Assembly: GCA_905178155.1 (NCBI GenBank) | Contig: CAJINV010000003.1 | Coordinates: 7,125,612-7,189,611, forward strand | Source of the DNA: Amoebophrya sp. A120 | Taxonomy: Eukaryota > Sar > Dinophyceae > Syndiniales > Amoebophryaceae | Reading direction: 5' to 3' | Length of the DNA stretch: 64,000 bases | In this document: piece by piece, positions 11,891 to 20,923 of the stretch | Layout of the letters: each line of letters begins with the position of its first letter | How positions within the stretch are numbered: position 1 is the stretch's first letter | Translations under genes and position numbers: made by a program | The notes under the pieces: generated by a model | Databases searched by the model: none | What the model saw: the letters and a program-made list of their open reading frames with translations, nothing else | Told to the model about the DNA's origin: nothing

Positions 11891-14077
11891 ACCAGGCAGA
11901 CGACAACAACACGTTCGATGCTTGCGTCACATGCAAAGACAAAGAGAGACGGGCAGGGGCATAAAATTCCACGGACGAGGATAGTTGACACAGCCCAGTT
12001 GTAGTGCCCAACGATCAAACTGCATCTATATATCATTTGGCGATCAAATCAGGTAGCAGAAGACCATGACCATCAGCATGGCCATCCTTCGATATGAGCA
12101 CCAGACGGACTGAAAATACATCAACAGCAAAGGAAGTAAGCCGAAAAAAGTACTTCAGGTTTACTCTACAGGGCTGCGGCGCCAAATATAGAAGGCAAGG
12201 CATTTATTGTTCGTCATAAATTACGTCTGTTCCGTCCAGGCCCCTTCGCGAAAATCCCATCCTCCTGGGCCAGCGGTATAAATTATGTCAAGAAGGAGTT
12301 AGTACTAGTAGCCGTCGCACGAATTATTTTTTGGCTCCGCAAGGAAAATGCATTTGCATATCGATCTATGTCTTTTTCTTTTAATCTGCTCGCTGATTCT
12401 CAAAAAATGCACGAGAAATAATAGCTTTGTGCTGCGTGTTCGGATTCTGCTGCTCCTTGGAAGCAGAGATCTCCTATAATCGCCCGTAATTTATTTGATG
12501 GTGGACATCGACATTCAGAATCAGACCGCGAACTTGATGCAAAGCCCGGCCCTGACAACGATGAAACAGCGCGTCGCTAACAAATACCAATACGCAAAAA
12601 ACAAAAAGAAAAAGACGATAGCGGGCTCAACAAGTTGTATAAATCTAGATTATTCATCCTATACGAAGAGCAGAATGAAAGGCAATGGAACTAAAACGAG
12701 GAGCGCGCTGCACTGGTTGTACGGGGCAAGCAGCTAAACTGATGCTTTATTCCCGGTCCCAGGTGCATAGTGTTAGTGACCCGTCAGCATCGTCATAATG
12801 TCTTCATATTTTTTTATTGCTCCCCTGCCGAATGGTAAAAACGGGACGAGTTTTGCTCCGCTCTCTTCCACTTGTGGGGTTGCATCATTGCGCGACGGAA
12901 AGGAATACGAGGAAGGCCGGTTTCTTTATCGTGCGGAGAAAAATAAAAGAAAAATTGAAAAATGCGAACTACGAAGATAATTATCGATAAACAAATAAGC
13001 ACTTCATGAGCTTATTTGTATGGATAGACGTATTGAAGACCACGGGCGCGGCACTGGGAGCCTGTGATGAGTCTCACAAGGGCAGGCAGCGCGCTCGCGC
13101 GGTGGAGGTAGGGCAGCATTAAGCTCCTTGTAAGTTGTTTAAATACTTACTTAAATGCAGCGGCAGCCCCCCACGCCTTTTCCCTTTTGCAATATTAATC
13201 ATCGTCAGAAAAAAAAACAGTAAAATAAGTATAAGAATTATGCTCGGACCGTTTCATCATCTGTCGGCGCATTTATAATGTGCACAACTTTCGAGAAGAA
13301 GCTGTGGGTGAGCCAGCAGCGCTAGGACCTGCGTCACACGCGACAAGAAGGAGAAGGACGAAGAGATAGAAACTCGAACTACAATGACAGGTGCTGCTAT
13401 TTTTTGCCCACCTGCTAACGCACACTTGTTACCCGACAACGGTCGAAAGAGTAGGAATTCTCATCTGCCCGACCGCACAGAAGCACCAAGCCCCTATCTG
13501 TTCATCATATATTGCTTTGTAGAATTAGCTCAGAGTGCTTAACGTTAATTATGCCCCGAGCATCAACGCATTACAATGTGAAAATACCGACAAGGGCGAA
13601 TAACTCCGAACTTGAGCACTTATACAATAATCGCTGGGCCAGATCATAATCCTATCCACCTATCGTTCTTGACGCGGGCAGCTCCGTATGTCTCTCTCGT
13701 CTTGCAGCTGTTCATGTTCTCTACTGTGCTCCTCGTACAGAAAACCCAGCCATGATGCTGCTAGCGGTTTCTGTGGTCATCAAGAATAACAATATGCCAT
13801 AGTAGATGCTTTCTCGTGTCTTATCCACGACCTCGATCACGTTTTTTCTTGTCGTGTGGAGAGAAAATCGTGGTCGTGTGCTCCAACACTTACCTAATCG
13901 ACTTTTTTTATGTTTATCTTCCTTCGCCTTCCTGAGCAACAGAATAATTGAAACACAATTCTTATTTTTTTGCTTTTCCCTCAGGAAAGCAATAAAAAAA
14001 AATCTTATAACTAACAAAGCGAACGATCGAGCAGCACCTCAGGAAGGGCCACGTGGTCTACTGCAGGTATAATTTAC
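11891..14077. other. Gene-poor AT-rich stretch
   Basis: Only short, compositionally poor frames on either strand. No TIR, tandem repeat or RNA gene was noticed, though undetected short exons are possible. Confidence 0.3.
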
Positions 14078-14220
14078 CGACGAATTCTGACGCAGCTCCT
14101 ATCAGACAGATGCCTCGTCGAGCATCTTCAAGGAGCTGCACCATCTTCCGCAGGTAGTCACAAGAAGCTGCAAGAGCTCGACTTGAATCCGACTTGCGCA
14201 TACTGCTCAAATTATCATCG
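14078..14220 (-). CDS. Unrecognised internal exon with canonical splice sites
   Basis: A 143-bp exon between acceptor TTTTTGTCTTCAG and a donor GGTAAAT. The frame contains SSMRKSDSSRALAASCDYL and RKMVQLLEDARRGICLIG, which look helical. No domain recognised; neighbouring exons not found. Confidence 0.55.
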
Positions 14221-15425
14221 CTGAAGACAAAAACACACTCCACGACATATCGAATCACTGTAGTCGTGTACTACGTACTAGTAAGATTTTCAATTCAATT
14301 TTAAATAAGTAGAAAATGAAAATCGCAAAAGTATCGACTGAAGCCGCCTGTGAGAATTTGGCCACTTATACTTATTTGCCAATCTTGCATAAGCATAACA
14401 ACAGCGCGGAAATTTGCAAAAGCTTTGCCTTCTGCTATTCGCAACAAGTAGTAGCTTTGGTCACGATTTCTACGCTGCTCACACATGAATTAAAACTTCC
14501 TCAAAAATCCGACAAACATAAACAGGGAGAGATAGACTTCCATTTGTAATATCAAGATGTGCGATTTTTTTTTATTCGAGATGATTCATATGATAATCAT
14601 TTTCTATTCTCTTCTATGGGTCGCAGGCTTGATGTATTTCAGAGCTGAGGGCATGACGAATTATTTCGAGGATTTCCTGCCAGGTTTATTTCTCAATCTC
14701 AATTTGACCCGGCCGATGGCCGAATCACAGGAGAAATCAAAATAACTGCAGCTGCTTGTTTGCGGGCTGCTTGTTTGTAAAAATACAAGGACGGAGTACC
14801 TACTACCGGGCGTGTTCCATTGTGTATTTGTATACCAAGGGGAACATGAGGTGGCACAACCTCTGCTACTTGTGCAGCAGGTCATGGCAACATCTTCGCT
14901 CCATTCTCCCAATTAGCCGCAAGCGGCTAGCTGGAGGCAGGGGGTGTATCTGTATATCGAAGAAAGTAAATGGATGACGCGGTTGACGTAGTGCATGAAG
15001 TGCTTGTTCTTTATCTTGTCATCCTTTTTCTATGAGAAACCGCTGATGAGAACAAGGAGCAAGAAAATGAGTCAAACTCCTTGCTCTACATTGCAGTAAA
15101 ACCAAAGCTATATGCGCGGTGGCAAATCCCGATCGTCCGCCTTCGGGCTGCAGGAGCTGAATTCGTTTTGCTTCTGGTGCAGGTGAAGCTGAAGTAGGAG
15201 CAAGCGCTGATATAACTAAAAAGAATCAAACTCTAAATAGAGGTAGGTATAAGGGATAAGGTAAAGGCATCGGCGTCGCGGCTGTCGTCATCAATCTGGA
15301 ACTTTTCTTTATTCGAGCTGTCACTGCATGAAGGTTGAGTAACGAACCCCAAGCCGCGCATCGAGGTGTCATTTTAATTTTTGCGTTTTGTTGCCTACTT
15401 AAAGGCCGAATTAGTTGTACTGCTA
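14221..15425. other. Stretch without a supported gene
   Basis: Short frames only, AT-rich. Nothing I can assign. Confidence 0.3.
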
Positions 15426-15690
15426 CTAGAGGACTGCTTCTACGCTGTGAACGACATTACGGCACGCGCGGCGCCTGCGACTTTCGCTTTTTTCTTTGCG
15501 TGTAGCCTCGTTGTTTTCAGTGGTCCACTCCAGTGAAGGAACTAAGGGGTTTCTGGGCGAGATAATTTGAGGTCTATTTACAGCCAAGCGCAGCTGCAAA
15601 GCGAGCCACATCAGGGCAACATGTTGTAGGGCTCGAGTCTCGGCTTGGAAAATGTTGCCAAAGACTAGCCCTGCTGGTTGTGCGTATTTA
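15426..15690 (-). CDS. Unrecognised C-terminal exon
   Basis: Minus frame ending in a stop at 15426. Natural-looking sequence includes GLVFGNIFQAETRALQHVAL, MWLALQLRLAVNRPQIISP and a basic tail KEKSESRRRRACRNVV. A CAG acceptor lies near 15690. Possibly the cytosolic end of a membrane protein, but unassigned. Confidence 0.45.
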
Positions 15691-16317
15691 TAGAAGCAAA
15701 AAGGACAGCTATCAAATAAAAATAATAATAAATAATAAAAATAAATTAGAAATAAAACCAAGAGTCAATCGCTCACGTCTCAGAGTAGTAAACCAAAATA
15801 GGAAAACGGAGCCCAACAAAGAAATCGAGAGAGTGCTGGAGCAAAAGCGATAGTCTAAATCCATTGACAAAGATCATAAATTGCTATGTGAAAATGGAGG
15901 AGGGATATCCTGAAGATTTACCAATCGGGTGAAATACCGTCACTACGAAGACTCTACTTGATTCGTTCAAACCATGACGAACTCTACTGAGGCGCCAGGT
16001 AATATTATGAAAAAAGTAGATGGGGAAATGTACGAAAAAAAATGTACGGGCAAATGAGAGCTGTAAGTATTGACAAATGCTGGAATAGATGAAATCCAGG
16101 GAGTAGAAAGTCGCAGCCTGCGGCGCGCCATCAAGAAAAGGCTAGCATCCTCGTTACCAGATTCAGTTCTATCATGGAGATTTCGCATGGGAAAGACAAC
16201 CAACATATTTACCAGCGTGTCACGTTCAAACAAAATTCACGGCCGCACAACATAAAATCGCTTCAGGTCATCTCGGCGCCGCAATGCTCCAACTTCAGAG
16301 GTTGAAGGAGAAAGCGA
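15691..16317. other. Ambiguous stretch before a transposon
   Basis: Around 15967-16255 both strands carry protein-like frames (minus: RDTLVNMLVVFPMRNL; plus: AGIDEIQGVESRSLRRAIKK). One is presumably an exon, but splice sites do not decide between them. Confidence 0.3.
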
Positions 16318-16699
16318 GAGCGGGGTAACAAAATTAAAAAAGAGGTCCTCGGGGGACCTCTTGTCCCCCCGGCTGGGCGGACAAGAGGTCCCCCCGTTTT
16401 GCTGCCGGAGCGTCCGCCACGCAGAGTTCCCCCCCCGTCGTGTCGCCGCGTCGGATATTTCGGGCGAAACGGGAGGGGACCTCTTGCCCCCCCGTTTCGC
16501 AGAGAAATCGGCTATGTATTTGGTATACAGGACAAGAGGTCCCCAGCGTTTGACCCGAAATAGCCGGCGCGGCGACACGGGGGCGAACTCTGCGAGCCGG
16601 CCGCGGCTCTGGCAACAGAAGGGGGGGACCTCTTGTCCGTCCTGCCGGGGGGACAAGAGGTCCCCCGAGGACCTCTTTTTTTATTTTGTTACCCCGCTC
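16318..16699 (+). mobile_element. 382-bp GAGCGGGGTAAC-family transposon with 3-bp TSD (CGA)
   Basis: Starts GAGCGGGGTAACAAAA and ends with its inverse TTTTGTTACCCCGCTC. It is flanked by CGA at 16315-16317 and 16700-16702. Inside the termini are subterminal hairpins built on GGGGACCTCTTGTCC and its complement around a CCGG-rich centre, then further inverted modules. Non-autonomous. A relative in reverse orientation sits at 44432-44810. Confidence 0.92.
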
Positions 16700-16959
16700 C
16701 GAGGAAGTGGGAGCAAAGCAGAAACACAAAATCAAAAATGCATGCAATACAAAGAAAGCGAAAGATGCTGCACGCAGCTCCATGTATGAAATGCTACTGG
16801 TACTGCTCACTTCGGGTTCTTCGGGTAACTACATCTGAATCTGATAGCGGTGGTGCATGTCTTTCACGATACATTTCAGCGCCAGGAGTTGTTCGCCCCG
16901 CCGACATTCGACGCCGCCGAATATTGTGCGCGACGGTTTTGCTATGCATCTTTCAATAC

Positions 16960-17028
16960 TGTGGACTTGTTGTAGCTGCGGCCGATGGTAGCTCCCATCA
17001 GTCCCTTCAGGTCGCATCGTGCCAGGAG
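16960..17028 (-). CDS. Unrecognised 23-codon exon
   Basis: Between acceptor TCTGTGGGTCAG and a donor-like GTATTG, phase 0 at both ends. It encodes LLARCDLKGLMGATIGRSYN and three more residues. Natural composition, but short, and a competing frame extends left. No family assigned. Confidence 0.4.
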
Positions 17029-17183
17029 CTGACCCACAGATAAAACACTACCGGGAGCAGTCGTTGTCGTTCGCTTATCGTGTGTGGCTAGGCACTGATC
17101 GCGGGATGTATCGCCGTCAAGTGCGGAAGGCTGTGTTTTTCTTCATGTTTAATTACTTGTTGTTGTTTCATCTACTTTTGGCG

Positions 17184-17402
17184 CTATTCATAATCACTGG
17201 CACCATCCATGACAGAAATCAGCGCCGGAGACGTAGTAGGTAGTCTGGTTTGACGAGAGTTCTTCCCGCCTTTTCTTTCGTTCAAACTGTTGTAAAATGA
17301 ATCGCCGAAAAATGCGGCAGCTGCTAGTAAGACAAAGGGCACGCTAAACTGTTCCACTGCTCTGGCCGCATGCATCCAAAGCCACAAGTATCCAAGATTC
17401 AT
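17184..17402 (-). CDS. Possible C-terminal exon with a transmembrane helix
   Basis: Minus frame with ARAVEQFSVPFVLLAAAAFF, one probable membrane segment, followed by a charged stretch (NSLNERKGGK) and a stop at 17184. No homology recognised. Confidence 0.35.
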   Translation of the reverse strand: MNLGYLWLWMHAARAVEQFSVPFVLLAAAAFFGDSFYNSLNERKGGKNSRQTRLPTTSPALISVMDGASDYE

Positions 17403-17671
17403 ATCCTTCCATGCGCCGCTCCAGTTTGTTGCTGTTTTTTATTTTTTTTGAAAGATACCATACGCCAAGAATGTGAAACTCCTGGATCATGAAGAATAAA
17501 TTGCTCCGGGCCGAAGTATGTTGTTCTCCATGAACACATATCCATGCAACTTTAATAGGATTCTTCTGATAGTAGAACTGCGCGAAGAGTACTTCGCAGG
17601 AGCTGAATGTACACATACATGCTACCACCTGTTAGAAACATGACGCAGCCACTGTTTCTCTTCGCCGAGCG

Positions 17672-17687
17672 AAGCTACATCAATTGG
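17672..17687. repeat. 16-bp target-site duplication, 3' side of LINE
   Basis: AAGCTACATCAATTGG, identical to 18531-18546. Confidence 0.85.
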
Positions 17688-18530
17688 CGTTAGTGTAGTC
17701 GGAACACGGGGGACACGAGGGGGCGCTGCTTTGTGCGCGTGGAGGCCAAGCTTCTGCTTCCCTGGTAACCTCTATTTCGCGCGTCTGCGCAGTACTCCGC
17801 CGACTGCTAAAAGAGTACGGATCCTGCCGCGGTGGTCCTTTGTGGTCCCGCGCTGCGGCCCGGACCCGGCTGTAGTGGTCTGCCCCTCAATTCTTCTCTT
17901 GGGGGCGCCACGAGGTGTCGGCGTGCCGGCAGTGCCTCGCGCGTGCGAGGCGGTCGCGCCGTGGCCGGGGTGCAGGTTGTGCGCCTCGATGCTCCCGGGG
18001 CCATGAGGCGGTTAGCGGAGTACGGTCACGCGTTACCGGAGTACACCTCATGGCCCTTCCGCCGTGGTCAGTGCCATGCACCGGCGGGTTGTCGGGGCGG
18101 ATGCGGACGCAGGTGCCGATCATCCGCGCCGGCCGTGGGGCGGAGTACGTTACCGGAGTGCACCCCACGGCCCTTCCACGTTCGGAAGAGGGAGTCTTTC
18201 TGTGGCCGACGGGCAGCGGAGGGTCGCGTGCCGGTCGGCGGGCCGGGCGGGGTCCCTACTGGGGCCCGGTTTGCGCGGCTTCTTCAGGCGGCGGCCGCCG
18301 GAGCCAGGCCTGCGCCGCTTCCTCCTGCAGGAGTAGGTCGACCCAGGAGGCGGACACGGCCGGGCTACGCAGTTCCGCCCAGGAGCGGGTCTGCATGCAC
18401 GCGAGTAGGTGGCCCGGGCTGTTGTCTTTGCTGCCGCATAGGGCGCAGGGTCTGACGGTAAGCCCCGCGCTTGTGAGCAGCTTGAAGCGTGCCCCATTGA
18501 TGATGGCCGCCGCGGTAACCTGTACGCGCA
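17688..18530 (-). mobile_element. 5'-truncated non-LTR (LINE) retrotransposon
   Basis: GC-rich 843-bp insert between perfect 16-bp duplications. In minus orientation it begins inside a reverse-transcriptase ORF C-terminus and continues with about 570 bp of GC-rich 3' region; no poly(A) tail is evident. 5' truncation plus a variable-length TSD is the usual signature of target-primed reverse transcription. Confidence 0.8.
18256..18530 (-). CDS. C-terminal remnant of LINE reverse transcriptase with zinc knuckle
   Basis: The frame, which is 90 codons long, contains AAAIINGARFKLLTSAGL followed by CALCGSKDNSPGHLLAC, a Cys-Cys-His-Cys knuckle of the type found downstream of the RT domain in many non-LTR elements. 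It is truncated at the 5' end by insertion, so it is not functional. Confidence 0.75.
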
Positions 18531-18546
18531 AAGCTACATCAATTGG
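18531..18546. repeat. 16-bp target-site duplication, 5' side of LINE
   Basis: Second copy of AAGCTACATCAATTGG flanking the LINE fragment. Confidence 0.85.
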
Positions 18547-18853
18547 AACTTCTTCATCACCAACATCCAGCATACTTAGTTACTTCATGTACAATCTCCA
18601 CGGATGCTCTTGCTCCAAACAGTTTTGAGCGACTGCAGCACAAAGTGCCGCGCTGAGCGGGCTGTGCGATTCTACATACGCTTCATCAGAGCGATCCTCC
18701 TTGCACATGCCCGAAGAGAAGTGCGGTGGGCTTTTTCTTCCATCTTGCTCTAACAGTGGCCGCAAGAAGGACAGAATTAAGTATTAAAAACAAGAAGTAA
18801 AGTGTCGCTCAACATCCACATCGTATCTTCGCAACATTTTATACGCTCTGTCG

Positions 18854-19039
18854 CTACACCTGCTTATGGAGAGCAAATTTGGCCGCGGTGAGAATCGTGG
18901 GCATGGATTCCTCGTCAAACCAAAACATAGTGCGGGTGGGCTTCAAATTTTGCATCAGCATCCCGTCCATATAAGGAATGTGGCGTGCGGTGGTGATGAC
19001 AAGCTCGAACGTCTTCTCGCTCTTCCCGGGACATCGCAC
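18854..19039 (-). CDS. Unrecognised exon
   Basis: Minus frame with KTFELVITTARHIPYMDGML and TMFWFDEESMPTILTAAKFA, strongly protein-like, ending in AAGCAG|GTGTAG, where either a donor or the stop TAG applies. A similar FWFDE motif occurs in the exon at 50000-50114, which may be coincidence. Confidence 0.5.
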   Translation of the reverse strand: MRCPGKSEKTFELVITTARHIPYMDGMLMQNLKPTRTMFWFDEESMPTILTAAKFALHKQV

Positions 19040-19179
19040 TCCGTTTTATCAAGTGCAAATGTCTATGGGTCTGGAAATTTCTTATTAACATTTATATGCT
19101 GTTTGGCGAATCACAGGGACACCTCCTGATTGCTGACAAGTTTTTGAGCTGCTAAGTGTAGCTAGGTCATGCTGCCTAA

Positions 19180-19886
19180 TCAATCTGCATGAAAAAGACA
19201 AAAACAAACTGCGATTCTGCATGACAGAAAAGCGTGGCTTCTAGCGAACGCAGGCCCAGACATGTTTGCATTTAATACGTTCATCAACTCGACAAATTTC
19301 CGGGCGATCTTTCTGGACCGGAAATGCAGGAACGCGTAACCGAGGTTCACTCCGCGGATGTTTTGTGGGAGGTCCATAAAATCAACGAACTGAGCAACCA
19401 CGGGATCTAATACTTCCGACGTTGCCATCGCTGTCCTGGCAAAACAACCCAGAGGCAGCGCAAAAGACTGATCGATACGAAATACCTCTTAGTTTGCTTT
19501 TGCGCAATAATTCAAAATAAATTGTCATGCTGACTTTGTTCGTGAAACTTATTCATGATATCTTTTCCATTTTACCTGCATCTTCACACGCCATGGCAAT
19601 CTCTACAAGTAGTCCAAATGCGCCAAAAATTGGCACCATTGGGATGAAACACATCATCAACACCTTGTAGCAATACTTCGAAAAAATAGATTCATTTTTT
19701 CCGAAGAAATACGAATAGGAAATCAACATGTCGCACATAAAAATAATAATTTGCAGGCACTAACCTGTCATCCCGGAAATGTATGATGAACGTCCCTGCT
19801 TCTACTTTGAACTGCCTCCGGAATTCCTTTACATAATAATGATACTCCCGTTCTTCGACCAGGGTCCAATCAGGACGTGTGTACTG
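19180..19886 (-). CDS. Mei2-like RNA-binding protein, C-terminal half of an RRM_2 domain
   Basis: Exon 19180-19406 encodes FVDFMDLPQNIRGVNLGYAF followed by LHFRSRKIARKFVELMN. This fits the second half of the C-terminal RRM of Mei2/TEL proteins (pattern YDFxYLPxDFxNxxNxGYAFxNF), which bind RNA in meiotic or developmental control. The exon at 19576-19675 joins it in phase through GTAAAA...TTAG. A further exon at 19765-19886 (EYHYYVKEFRRQFKVEAGTF) lies upstream; its junction to the next exon is not resolved. The first half of the RRM (RNIPN motif) is not found here; one copy of that half lies at 26.2-28.1 kb. Confidence 0.5.
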
Positions 19887-20260
19887 CTGGTCTCATCACC
19901 TGTCAAATAACCACGCATTTTCTTTTTCACGACGGTGCCAACTACAGCATCACTTAGTGCTAGGAAATGTCAATGCCCAGATTCAAAAGTAAGTACAACG
20001 CAAGTTCTTGTCAAGCACCAATATTACCACGACTGCGACTGCGACAGCGAAGATCATTCTAGCATACCATGACTCGTCAGCACTTTTTTCGTCTTATAAT
20101 GAAATGCATCTACTCACAACTAAAACTAGGTCGAGGCCGTTGCAGGTCAAATACAACGTTTTCTCCGTCTTCGTGCAAGTCACCTCACGACGAGTACTAC
20201 ACAATGACATCAACTCAAACTCTGTATAAAAATATGTTGACTTGTTATCGTTTTCCTTAC

Positions 20261-20881
20261 CTTGCTCCACCGCAGAGGACGAGCTTGTGGGGGATGTTGA
20301 CGGCTGGTCCGGCTTCCGCAGGTCAAAAAATGCAGGGTCGACGCGCGAGGATTCCTTGAATTGGTCCCAACTGATATGGGACTCTCAAACGTTACATTCT
20401 CAACTGTTACATGAATTTGTCATGCAAAATTGGCACCAGCATCTAGATGACCAAGCTGCTTCGCATGACAAGTTTTCGACGCGCCAAATAGCATCATACT
20501 CTGCTTCAAACCTGTAATGCAAAAGGCGCAACCTTTTCCCTTTCACTTTTATTGCTATTCGTGCATTACAAATTTCATGTAACAGTTGAGAATATAACAG
20601 TAACGTTTGAGAACACCATAACTGAACTTTTTTCGTTCCATTTCATGTAGCGCCCGCAGGTGTTCGTAGTCGGCTCGGGTCTTCGGATTCGGCGTCTCCT
20701 CCCAAGAAGAGGAGGACGACTTCGAGTTTGACTGCGATTGACTTTTACTACTGCTGCTGTTGGTGTTGGCCTCCTCCGGGGCATTCTGCTGCGGGATTGA
20801 AGAGATGTTGGAGCTCGTATTACTACTTTTGGTCACCGAAGCGGGCATCTTCAAGCTCGTGGGGGACGGAGAGGCACTCAT
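20261..20881 (-). CDS. Ser/Asn-rich protein, first two coding exons
   Basis: ATG at 20881; exon 1 is 20615-20881 (89 codons), exon 2 is 20261-20381 and ends at a consensus donor GTAAGG. The N-terminus is low-complexity Ser/Asn/Gln, then KTRADYEHLRALHEMERKKF. Across the intron the frame continues ISWDQFKESSRVDPAFFDLR, a motif that recalls FF or splicing-factor-like repeats but is too short to assign. An in-frame stop lies upstream of the ATG. The gene continues leftward beyond 20261. Intron 20382-20614 is a TIR element. Confidence 0.65.
20382..20614. mobile_element. Introner: 233-bp intron whose ends are inverted repeats
   Basis: GT-AG intron (GTTCTC...GAGAG) in which both ends carry TCTCAAACGTTAC...TTCTCAACTGTTACATGAA over about 45 bp in inverted orientation, with a small indel. 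TTTGTCATGC or a variant lies just inside each arm. Removing it joins the two exons in phase 0. No coding capacity. Confidence 0.85.
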
Positions 20882-20923
20882 CTGGAGTTGTTGATAATGA
20901 TGTTGGCAGGAGTGTGCTGCCCT

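Larger units (their letters stand above)
17629..18573 (-). pseudogene. Host exon split by a LINE fragment
   Basis: With the 843-bp insert and one copy of the 16-bp duplication removed, the host frame reads LDVGDEEVPIDVASLGEEKQ then WLRHVSNR up to a donor (AACAG|GTGGTAG at 17628). The upper part begins near an ATG at 18573. As it stands, the frame enters the LINE and stops at 18256. Either this exon is inactivated or the insert is spliced out; the sequence alone does not decide. The host gene family is unknown. An upstream minus frame at 18590-18765 (HFSSGMCKEDRSDEAYVE) may belong to it. Confidence 0.55.

Noticed and set aside
16902-16923. ACGCCGCCGAATATT shared with 44416-44430 beside two related transposons
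   Set aside because: Only 15 bp and 580 bp from one element but adjacent to the other; likely chance, though worth noting if the transposon has a target preference.
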